A DNA stretch of 64,000 nucleotides from assembly GCA_026929865.2 (NCBI GenBank), contig CM049400.1:19098501-19162500 (forward strand). The letters run 5' to 3'. Every line of letters begins with the position of its first letter. The stretch's first letter is position 1. Positions 47,738 through 59,600 of this stretch are shown piece by piece. The notes under the pieces are model-generated. The model was not told the origin of the DNA. It ran no database searches and saw only the letters and a list, made by a program, of their open reading frames with translations. A program made the translations under genes and the position numbers. This DNA is from Hyperoplus lanceolatus. Taxonomy: Eukaryota; Chordata; Actinopteri; Uranoscopiformes; Ammodytidae.

Positions 47738-50601
47738 TTTATTTAGCTCAGTGGAGTATGGGAAGGGAAAGGAAGAAAACACACCAGTAGGGGAGAATTG
47801 GGAATTGGAGTATAGAGACACACTACACCACTGGAGCAGGACATAAGGACAGGTGCACATCACAGGTATCTTTTTGGTCATCACTATGGCAACAACATAT
47901 CCAGAAAAAAATTAAAATAATTGTTTTACCTACAGTAAAGATAACAGAGTCCCTTAACCACAGGGAACCTCAATATGTACATCTTACAGTCACTAAGATC
48001 AAGATAATAGGAGAAATGAAATTGAAAACAATCAGTATACAAAAAAACTGCCTTTGTGGTATTTGGAATGCACATTTCTGTACAGAAGAAAGCTCATTGG
48101 TATTGTCGTAAACATTGGTTAGTTTAAAAACAAAATATGACGGAGTTAGTCAGTTCACATCCTTTGGAAAGTTGGCTGTGATGTCAGTGAGTTCAGCTGT
48201 TGTAGCTGGACAAATGGACTAGAGACATTGCGACACAGAAAGACTGACAACATACTAATGGAAGGTTTGGGGCTGAACTCCTTCAAATAGCTATGCAGTA
48301 TCATAACCATAAGTACTGAGAAGTTAATGCCCCAAGCAGGTTGCTCTGAAACTAGAAGCTTCAAAAATATTTCTGGTATTACTATAGCCATTTTTATCTG
48401 CTGAGTAGGGGTAATTAAAATGACACTGACAAACAAACCTGATGGAATTGAGCCCCACATATCCATTTGTTTTCAACAGAAAAGGAGCAGTTTATCAACA
48501 GCATCACAGGTATCATTACAGTTTTTAGTCATTAAAGCCTAGTTGTAAAGCGATCAGAGCATGCATTCTAATACAGTATTGTTAGAAACTACAGTACATT
48601 AGCAGCAAACTGGACATCCTTAAGGGCTGAAGTTCAACACTATGGTAAAAAAGAAAGAAAAATAAACTGCAACATTTTTTTAAGAGAAGTAAAACTCTTT
48701 AACCACAATATCACAGACTGCCATGGCTCTAGTTAGGGGTTTTGGTTAGTTTCCAGTGTGCTTATGAGAGGCAGAAAACAGTAGCTTAGATATAGGGACT
48801 CCTTTAAAAACAAGCAATACATCGTCAAGTAAACAGTAGCGCTTTTTTTGTGTAGGTCATATGGTTAAAGTATTATCACGTCTTTGGATTTTTGTCTTAA
48901 AGCATTACTTATTGTTTAGCTATTATTGTTATATTATCATTATTACAGTTAGAATAAGAACTGGTTGCAAATTAACACAAAAAGGTAGAAACAAAAAGAG
49001 GACCATAGGGAAAGAGAAAGAGGGAAATAAGGGAAATAAATTAAGTGTACAAAAATAACATCAATAACATCCAAAAGTTTTTCTCAGCCTTGCGCAGTAG
49101 CTCCTTATCTCTAAGTGGAAACGGGAGCTATGTCTCAATCATCCAATGAAGTCTTGAGTCAACCATACAAAAGCTAAATACTGTACATTTACCCCTCACA
49201 CTATTAAACACTTTAGTTTCAATAAGGTTTTTGTAACAATCTATTACTCAGAGGTGAAAAGCTCAGATCTTTGAAATACAGAGATGTTTTTGTAGATATA
49301 TTTTAATACTTAGTCCGAGGTTAAACCATGCCTCTTCTGTTTTAAAAACAGAAAACTACAGTATTAAGATCACATTTGAAGCAGAGCCATGTTGAGCTAT
49401 TGACCTGAGCATAGAAAGCTTTACATTAATCACATAACATTGGTCAGCCATTGGTATATTCAAATAGAACGGAAAGGCAGTAAGTCACCTTGCCTGAACA
49501 TATCAAAGCTGTCATAATCTTTTCTTAATCATGACACTATTATATCGAAGCAAGACAGTTCATCTCAATCCATAAGATTTATATTAAGAAACTATTACTA
49601 AACACACACAATGTAAATTTGAGTTTGGTTAAAGTTTTCATATACAGTATAATGGTTGAGTGCTATAAAAAATAGTTTGACCCTTTCAGGACAAACTTGC
49701 CTTTACGTTCTGTGCTATTTGGGCTGTTTTCCACTAAGGAACATAGAAGGAGAACATGTACAACAGAAGACTCATCATTGGCTTGTGAAGGTTGAAGCTG
49801 CATTCTAGCACCATATCAGTCTATTGGTACTGCAGATCTCACCCATTCACCGTACAGACGTCAGCTCTGCAGTTTGTTATTGAAAACAAACATGTTGAAA
49901 CTAAATCCACAGACATGTAAAATTTTGGTTACGAGCTTTGGAATCTGAGTCAGTCTTTACAAAAGCTCTATGTGAATACCTCCATCTTTTTTCAAGGATA
50001 TTTTTTTTTTTCCCCCATCATCTTCTTCCACTGTTCACGGCTTTGTTTTTCTTCAAGTTTATCTTTTGGAACTCTCTATTTACACTTAAATCTCTTTGAC
50101 AATTTATTTTCCAGACTCTTATAGACTGGCAATACATGCTACACAGCTAGTCATCTAGCACTGTCTGGTGGAGGGCCCACTTTGAGTCTGTCATGCAGAC
50201 TTAGAGGTAGACTGCAGGTCTAGCTGGGCAGTGAGGTCACATACTTGGAGAATGCTCTTTGGCCTCTGTGGCATCTGGTTGGTTTTATTAAGGTGGTGTT
50301 TGGTTGTGGTAAGGTGTCTGACATAATAGGGAGCGGAGCTCTTTTCAACAAGAAAGTACAGACCATGAAAGACTTTTAAGAACAATATGAAAAGAGGAAA
50401 GCTGTGGTCAAAAAGGACTTGGTTTGGGCTCTCTCTACTTTCAGTTTAGAGAGTTTTTCTTTGGGCCACTATGGCTCTGCATCTTTGGGGTGTTCAGGTT
50501 ACAGGTTTGGCAGCAACGTGGACAGGGTATATCTTTAGAGCTCAACTGCAGGTGGGGTTTTGGTGAGAATGTAGAAAGAAGAAGTGTACTATTCTGCCTC
50601 T
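47738..50601 (-). other. zfhx2: Probable 3' untranslated region of the ZFHX gene
   Basis: Between the ZFHX stop codon (50602) and the AATAAA read on the minus strand at 47743-47738 there is no coding sequence; other minus-strand AATAAA signals occur, for example near 50103-50108. I specifically looked here for the C-terminal zinc fingers found in other ZFHX proteins and saw none. The true 3' end is unknown. Confidence 0.45.
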
Positions 50602-53600
50602 CTAAGCTCTGTCTCTCTCCCCTGCCCGTGCAGACAACTCAGCCTGCTCCCTCTCTGCAGAGTCAGAGCTCAGGCTCCTGGCCCTCTTCTCCTTGGCTCT
50701 GGCATTCTGGAACCATACCTGCAATCAAAATAAAAGAATTCTTATGAATATGCTATTACTTTGAAAATACTTAATTGTTCTGGACTTATTCTTTTTAATC
50801 TTTAATAAATGCAAACCAAACTGAATTTAATTTTTTATAAAGATGTAAATGATTTACCTGCACCACACGGTGAGGCAGTCCCAACTCCTGGCCTAGTGCC
50901 TCACACTCATGTCGATTGGGTGTACGGTGGCTCCTGTAGAAGTCTCTGAGCTGAAGTACTTGGAAGTGGCTCATCTGTGTCCTTTGGCGCTGATGGTGGT
51001 GCTGTTGCAGAGATTTTGTCTCACCCCAATCTATGCTTGGACCCCCAGATCCCTCAGGACTAGGAGACCCTTGATCAGCAATACTGGAACCCTCCTCACA
51101 TGTGTACTCCTCATCATCTTCCTCATAGTCATCTTCCTCCTCTACATTGTTCAGATCAGTGGTTAAGGACAAAGAGGTCCCAGGTGGCTTCACAGTTAAC
51201 TCTGTGTTGCTGATGACATAACCATGGTTTGGGATGGGGTTAGAGGAGATAGATGGGCCTGGTCTGTCCATGGCAGATGATATCGCCATCAAAAGCTGCC
51301 CATTGGATCCATTACTCATCGATAAGTTGTAGCCTGCTCTTTCAGCCTCCGCCCAGTGGCGTGACCTCATATGGGCATCCAAAGCACTCTTTACCTTGAA
51401 GAGAGCCCTGCAGAATGGGCAGCGTAGGTGGTTAAAACCCAAGTTGAAACTGGATCCTGGCCCCATTGACCGGAACTGCCCTTTTCTCTCTCTGGCTCGT
51501 GTATTCTGAAACCAGACCTGTGAATGAAAGAGCAGTATGATTTAAAAATACAAAGACGAGACACACAACAGCATTAGGCCATGCTTTCTGGCCATTACTT
51601 AAAAACAATTTATTTATTTATTAAACAACACATATTTTGACTCAGCAACCATTCTTTAGGTACCTGAACCACACGTCTTGAGAGGCCTACATCACGTGCA
51701 ATGCTTTCCAGGACTCCTCTGGTGGGGTTAGAGTCCAAGCTGTAGCGCTGATACAACACTTCAAGCTGTTCTGGGGTGATGGTGGTTCTCTGACGCTTAT
51801 CCCTTCGGTGCTCCTCCTCAATATCTCTACTGCTCCTTTGGCCTTCAAAACTGGTGTCTGACATAAGCTTTGAATTTTGGTTTATAGGTGTCAGGGAGCT
51901 TTGGGAGAGGCTGGTGAGTGTGTTACTTGAGTGATCAGAGAGTGTGTTCTTAATTTGTAAGCTGTTTAAGTGTGACATCATGGAATGTGTGGGATTAGGG
52001 TGCATCTGTGACATGGCACCTGAAATCATTTGGCTGGCCATCAGGGTGTGGTTTGGATGGAGCATCATGTAAGGCATGGTTCGGTCTGTGAAGCTAGAGT
52101 GGAGAAATTGGACCTGGGACTGAGCTGCCAGGAGATGCCTGGTCTGATGCTCTTGCCACAGCTGGAATGACGGTAAGGATACTGGGCAGATACTGCACTG
52201 GAACTGAGCCTGGCTTTGGGGTTGGAGATGGTTTTTTGGCTGGGTCTCAGTAGATAAGCCTTTGGTGGCCTCAGGCAGTGGAAGGTGGCTTGTTTCAGAC
52301 ACTGGAGCAGTTGGGAGGCTAGGTAATTTATCAGCAGGCATTTCAACAACTCGATCAGTAGTAGGGCTATGTGTAAGTTCCTGGCTGGGATGGGCCATAG
52401 ACGGAATTTTGGGAACTTTCTTTTGTGAAGTTTCTGAAGTACTTTCCGGCTGCAGATTGGGCTCAGGTTGTGGAGAGGAACCTATTTTAATAGCATGAGA
52501 AATGTCTTTGCACTGGATATCTGCCTCTGAAATTCCATTTTGTGTTTGAACAAGAGCTGGGCTCTTGTTAGCAAGAAAAGAGATGGGTTTAGCGTCTTCT
52601 TTTCTAGTAACAGGTGTTGGTTCACCTTTGGCTGTTGAAGGCTCACTTTCTGTGCAATGAGAAAAAGAATCAGAGAAAGGTGAATCAGGGTGGGAGTAAT
52701 ACTCATAAGTCAGATCCATGGAGTTTTCATTCTGAGTTTCACTTTGTCCTTCATCCCTACAGCTTTTATCCTCATTATCATCATCATTGTTGTAGTAGCT
52801 ATTTCTCTGTCTGTGAATGTTTTCAAGCTGGCTCTCCTCTAACACATCCTCTGTCCCCCAGTCTTGATTTTTTCGGGCTCTCTGTCTGGCATTTTGGAAC
52901 CATACCACAATGATTCTGTTAGGGAGAGACAACAGAGCAGACAACCTGTCATATTCTTCTTCTCTGGGGTAGGGAGTTGCCTCAAACACCCCCTGCAGGG
53001 TCTCCAGCTGTTGCTCTGTGAAGCGAGTTCTGGAAGAGCGTCTACCCTTATGAGGCTCTCCTATCTGGAAATCTGTTGTCTGGGGCTGTGGGGAGGAGTT
53101 GGCATGAAGGACCAGGGACGGTGAACATGGGGAAAGGGTCAAAGGCTGGTTTGGTGTTACATCCTCTCTGGAGTCCTCCAGTGCTATGGTGGGGGGGTTG
53201 TTAAAATTGTAAGGGGAATCCTTATCTCGCTGGCGCTCCTTAAATAGGGTGTTGCGAAACCAGTGTTTCATGACTTTATGAGGCAGACCAGAAAGAGCAG
53301 ACATCCTGTTCATCTCTTCATCACTGGGGAGGCTGTTGATATCAAAGTGTTTCCTCAGAACAGTCAGTTGCTCCTCAGAGATTCGTGTTCGGGTTCTCTT
53401 ACCTTGCTGTTCAAGTACTGTTGGACTGACTTGGGGTTGCTGTCCTGTTTGGATGGGGCTGGGTTGGGAAGGTTGACCCATCAGTGGAGAGTTGAGTTGT
53501 GGAGGCTGACCTTGCAAAGCTGGGCTGAGTTGGGGTTGCTCGGCTTGTAAAGCTGGACTAAGCTGCGACTGTTGCCCAAGGAGCGCTTGGTTGAGTTGAT

Positions 53601-56600
53601 ATTGGTAGAGTTTTGCCAAATCAGGGTTCACACTTGAGTCTAACCAAGGTTGGGGCTGTAGAGCTAAGGACTGCATGACAACTGGAGGGAGGAGAGGTAG
53701 TTCCATGGGAAAGGGAATGGGGGGTAGGGGAAGTTTAGGTAAAGTCAGAGCTGTGGGAAGCTGTGGCAAGGAAAGAGGAAGCATAGACATTTTAGGAAAG
53801 GGAAGAGATATGGATGTAGCTTTGGATGTTGTAGCTGTAGCAGATGTGCTTGAGATGGATGCCTCTTGTTGTTGAGAAGGAAATGGATAAGGTGAAGGAG
53901 CAGCTAGTGTTAGGTCTGTAGCTTGAGTACATGTTTTTGCTAAAGGGTCTGAAACTGAAGGTACAGGTGAGGGTGAAAGGGTTCTAACTTGAGGCTTATC
54001 TGGTTCTGGCGCTGGTTCCGAGTCTGAGGAAGGGGCTGCAGTTTGGGTGCAACTAGTTAAATTCTCCCCATGGTTAAGCTGTGTGAGGGGGTACGTCTGG
54101 TCATACTGCACCCTGTATTCTCTGGAATACCTCTCGAGTGCAGCAGTGGGAAACAGCATTCTGTGAATGTACTCCTGGTGGCTTTTTAAAATCAAGGCAT
54201 CTGAAAAAAACTTGCCACAGTCGCCACACTTTTCTCCTCTTCCACAGCATTGTTTCTCTTTGTTTGCCGATTCCTCATTTTTTATCTGCATTGGCTCTTG
54301 TGGCAAGCTCTCTATCTCTCCATTGCCTTCTATTACTTTGATATCCTTGTTACAGCCTTCCAACTGGACATCCTGTAGTCTACTTAACTTTTCTTTTGCT
54401 TCATCTGAACGCACCTCCATTGTGTCAATATCAGAGCATTCCTGTTTATCTGGTATCATATGAGTTGATATCTGATGTCTTTGTCTACTTTGTATATACT
54501 GCAGTGCCACCTCAAAGCCATAGCTCTGCAGCAGGGCTCTTAGAGGCTCCCCATTCACAGCAGCATAGGGCACTCTGGGAGGTGGACACTGCAGCCCAAG
54601 AAGATTTGATGAGGAGGAATCTCTTTCCTCCTTCTGACTCTCATTTTTTATAGTAGGAAAAGGCATTTCTTCCTTTTCTTCCTCAATATTATATTTCCCG
54701 TGTTGTCGTTCTGTCTGGTTGATGGAGGATCCACTGCAGCCAGCTTCATTGTTGGCTTCACACGGCACATTATCCTTTGGTTGGCTATCAGCTGAGATTG
54801 GACTGTGTTTCTGTGTTTGTGTCACATCCACTTGAGGCTGAGACTCCCCTTTAGCTTCTGCCTTAACTTGTTTTTTTGAGATGGACTCCGCAGATACTAA
54901 CTGACTAACCTCTTGGCTCTTAACAGCAAACTCTGGGTTAAGGTTCATGTCTGACAAGTAAAAGGGTAAAAGAAGTTGCTGTTGCAGAGCAAGCAGGTTT
55001 TCTGGTGCAAGAGAGAATTGTTGTTGAAGGAACTGTTCTGGCCCTAATGGAAAATGCTGTAGTAACTGGGACTGAAGCAGAGCTGTGTGTTGTTGTAATT
55101 GAGCTTGGGCCTGTGCCTGAGCATGGGCTAACTGCTGCTGTTGTATAAGCATTAGCTGGTTTCTTGAGGCTAGAAGCTCTGCCACTCTCTTTTTAGCCTG
55201 CTGGCTGTCGGTTGGGTTGGAGAAGGTTGGCTGGGCCTCTGCTGCTGAGCCTTGGTTTAATAGTGAAGTGTTCAAAGAGCTTCCTACAGCCGGCCTCTTG
55301 AGGAAAGGCAAACTCTTGGAAGTTGAGTCTTCTCTGGAGTTAGCAACCTGATTTGCAGTAGAGTGTGCTGAGCCTGCAGCAGCTACACCAGATGCTGGGC
55401 TCTGTGGACCCGGGTTCTGGGCAGCACGAGCTCTGGTCTGGTGAAGTACAGAGCGAAGATGTATGTCCAGTGTGGAACTCTGGCTATAGCCCACTCCACA
55501 CAATCGACAGCGGTAGGGCCTCGGATCTGGGCCACGGGGAGCCTCAGTGGTAGAAGTACCTGTGCCAGAGTCCTGAAGGGCTCGCCTGGCCCGGTGAAGA
55601 TGGGACACAGAATTATAGTGGACCAGAAGAATGGTTTTTTGGGTAAAAGATTCAGAGCATATGGTGCATTTATAGGGCCTGGTTGGGTCTAGATATCGGT
55701 CCATTGTGGGGTTTGAGCTCTTTTTGACAAGTGAGCTGGAACTAAGTTCTGATATGATTTCCTCATTTAGCCCTTTCAATGCCTCAGTTAAATCCTCTTT
55801 GCTTCCATCAACTTCACCAACCATTTCCTTCTCTTTTGTATCTCCTTGTAGTTCCTCTTTTCCCTCCATGTCCAGTGTGTCTTCCTCTATCTCTTCATCC
55901 TCACCCTCTCCTGCTTCTTGACCCACTTGAGGAGATAAACTAAAATCTTGTTGAACTGAACTCTTATTATGCTTCATGTATTGCACAGTTTGAGGTGGTA
56001 AGAGTGCATTCTGCCCCTGTGGGTTGTCCAGCTGTGAATGTGTGTTCTGCATGTGTCTCTGCAGGGCCTCCTGACTGCGGCATTGTCTAGAACAGAGGGG
56101 GCACTCTGTCGCCGCCCTCATGGCATGGTACTGCATATGCAGCTGGAGCTTCTCCTGAGTGGGGAAGGCCAGGCTGCACCTGCTGCAACGAAACCTGTAA
56201 CCATGGCGATCAGGAAGGAGAGCGGGCTCGCTAGCTGGGGAGGTGGGCGGGGAAGAGGGGGAGATCTGAGTTGGGGACTGAGGAGTCAGTCTGCCATTGG
56301 AAGGGTGAGCGCTGTTGTCTTCTAGGGGTGGGGTGAGTAGAGCTGTGACATCTTTGGGTGCGGCTACATCTCCCTCAGTGTTCTCCATGGAAATTCCTGC
56401 AAAATAGATGAAAAATTGTGATTGGGAACTAAAAATTATTTTACAATGACATTTGGCTATCCACACAATGTGTTTTGAATGACAATAACAGTTTGGTAAT
56501 AATGATCTTTTATGAATTACGATGATTGAAATATTTGAATCAGTTTTATCATGCATTTCCTGCCAACCTTTGTTTTCCTGTGAATCAACTAGGGCAAAGG

Positions 56601-59600
56601 ATTCAGCAGTGTGGGAACAATTTGCATTGTTACTCTTGGTATTTTTATTTTGTTCATCGGTGTGTGCCTCTATCAGTGGTTCGACGTTCAGCTGAGGGTG
56701 CAGTTGTTCCATGGATAGGGTGACCTAGAAGTAAAAAAAATGTGAGGGTCAGTCAGTTTTTTTGTTTGTTTTTTATTGACAGTTCCGTCTAAAAGAAAAA
56801 TGAGATACAAGCATATTTTATTATCCAACATTCTGAATAAAACATGTTTAATTGTAGAACATATGAGCATGCACAAATAATGATATATTAACATGGAGTG
56901 CCTGCACACCCTGTCCTAGTATCATAAACATAAACAATGTGAAAATGTAAGTCTATCGTTAGATATTGCACCTACCCTCAAAGCAATATAGACAGCAAGG
57001 CATCCATTTGGTAATAAATGTATATGGTTGAGATATGTGGGTCTGCCCATCAGCCCCTACGACACTCTCCAACATGCCCCAAGGGTTTAATAAAACTTTA
57101 CTGAGCTGAATAATGAATTTATTTAAAATCATTCTTCATATAGAAAACCTCCATCTTCACAGCTTCAAGCACTGAGAGCAAATACTATACTATGCAGCTA
57201 GCTACCCCAAGGAAAGGACGGACAGCTAAAGATGAGATTTACATGACAAGAGTTTTCTCTGCGTAACGGCTTCATAAGAGAGAAAGGGAAGAACAACCAT
57301 GCACACACACTGCAGAAAAAACTGAAGGTCAGGCTTAATCTAGAGAGCGTAATTGGAAAGCAAGGTACATAATGGCCATCATCACCTCAGTCTGAATTAA
57401 TGAACCTCAATTACTATCGGAAAGAGTGAGGGAGGGGAAGGACGGGAGGACGATGATGGGGGGTTAGGGTTGCAGAATATGAAAAAGGGAGTAGGCAGAA
57501 GGAGGGATGAAGTATGGGGCAATGAACAAAAAAGAGTGAGTTAGGGAGGGGTAGCGCATACGAAATCGAGAGAGAGCTCGGGAGAGGTGGAAAGGGAGGG
57601 GCAGGGACAGAGATTGCTGAATAGGAATGATAGGAGTAGCTGGAGGGGGGAGAAAGGGACAGCAGAGGGGAGAGAGGGTGAAAAGCAGTCAGTCAAGTGG
57701 AGGCGAAGAGCGCAAGAGACAAAGGCCACTTAGCATACGGGCCAGGGAGATGGAGGATGGTGATGTGGATAGATGACCAGTCTTTGTTAGTTGGAGAAAC
57801 ACAGTAAAAAGCATGGGGGCCCCTTTTTTAGCTTGACTGCACTTCTGGTAATAGAGGGCTACTTAAACATGCATTATAGAAAGACTGGCTTTTCCCTCAC
57901 TCAGTCAAACCCTCTCTTCTCCACTCTAGAAGACGCACATCCACATACACACAGAATGCACGGCTGCATCAAAGATGATAGCGGGGAGCTACTTAAACAT
58001 GCATTAAAAAAGCGCTGCCTTTCTCTCTGGTGCCTTCTTAATGGAATTGTCTCCCTACATTTCACTCGGCCCCAACCCCCAACGCTTTGCCTTCTCATTT
58101 TCTTTTGCTTCCTGACAAACGCAAATACAACGAATACACACTTGCATACACTTACTGTGCTGACGAGCTTGTCTACACAGTCCTGTGCCACACTGTGCAC
58201 ATGTGTAAGATGCTGTTGAAGCTGTATGTATGGGAGTTTTCCCTGGCACAAAGGGCACTGGACAGTCTAAAAGAGTGCAGGGGAAAAATGGTTACTAAAG
58301 TATTGAATTAGAAGGTCGCAAGAGAGCATTAATGTGCGTGAGACTTTTCGATTACACATGCAACTGCCATATGCTCTAATGTTAAACAGCATTTATTGTA
58401 TCTGTTGTTAAATTTTATATTTCACATGGACATGCTTAAATTATTAAAACATATCTCAACTGCTCACCTGCTGGTTCTCATTTTGCTGGTGTATTCTGGG
58501 ACGTTTGGTTGAGCTGGAGTTTTCTTCACATCCAGAAGATGGGCGCTTGACTGAGGGCAATGACTCCCTCTTTTCTCTTTCCTCCCCCCTGGTTTCTTCT
58601 TCAAGTAAAGATGAAATTAAAAATATTAGTGATAATAACTGTGGATGTAATATATTATTATACTATCATTTGAGTTAACTATAATATGTTGCAGAATATG
58701 TGGAATTGTTTTGCATGTAGAAGCAGCCATACCTGTCTCGTCAGACACATGCTTTGCCCCCAAGTTACATATGTCTTTGGTTGTGTCCAAAGGACCAGTT
58801 GTGGTCTCACTTGAAGTTTCCATATCCTCACTGGACTCTCCTAAGACAAAACAAATAATTGTGTTAAACAAACATTGTGCTTCAAAAAATATATTCTCAG
58901 AAAAATATCAGGTTGATTGTAGGTTATATTACTCTCTAGATAGCATTATTCAAAAAGTCCAATGTCTTTGGTCCAGACTTCATTCTGTTTGTTTGCTTCC
59001 ATACACTATTGATCAAGTATTGATTCTCCATTAAACTCTCCTCAGAGGTGGAGTAGAGGTAATATGGACTTACAACACATGAGTTCACCTCAATAAGTCT
59101 TAATCAGAGCATAGACAAATCACAGGATACACTTCATTCACAACTGTGAACGAAACTACTAATTTTATTTAAATTTAGGGTTTTATCTTGAAGGGAGCGC
59201 AAACTAGTGACTAACCTCCACCTCCCCAATTCTTGTACAAGGGATTTCGTATTGGTCCATTGATTAGCAGGTGCTAGTTAGCCATTGTCAAGGGTCATTG
59301 GGGATATAACAAGGATATGTATCGACTAATCAATTTACTTGATCAATATCACAGCCACAGCCATTATTCTCTTTCTCACTCTTTTCATCTTAATCTTGTG
59401 TCGGCTCTCTGAAGTCAGCAAGCTCATGAAACAGGAAATCACATACACCCACACAGTTAATATTCTCACCTGTATCACCATCAGAGCTTTTCCTGATGGT
59501 AAAAATGGCTGCCAGCTCCTCTCCGCCCATTGGCTGCAGCTGTAGTAGCCCTTCCCTCTGCTGATGGGTTAGCGTTTGACTGTGTTTCAGTACTTGGAGC

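Noticed and set aside
51610-51663. Extension of the large ZFHX exon to [10 protein letters not shown] and a stop
   Set aside because: The homeodomain continues [12 protein letters not shown] in the exon beginning at 51517; the extension is intron read-through after the GTACCT donor.
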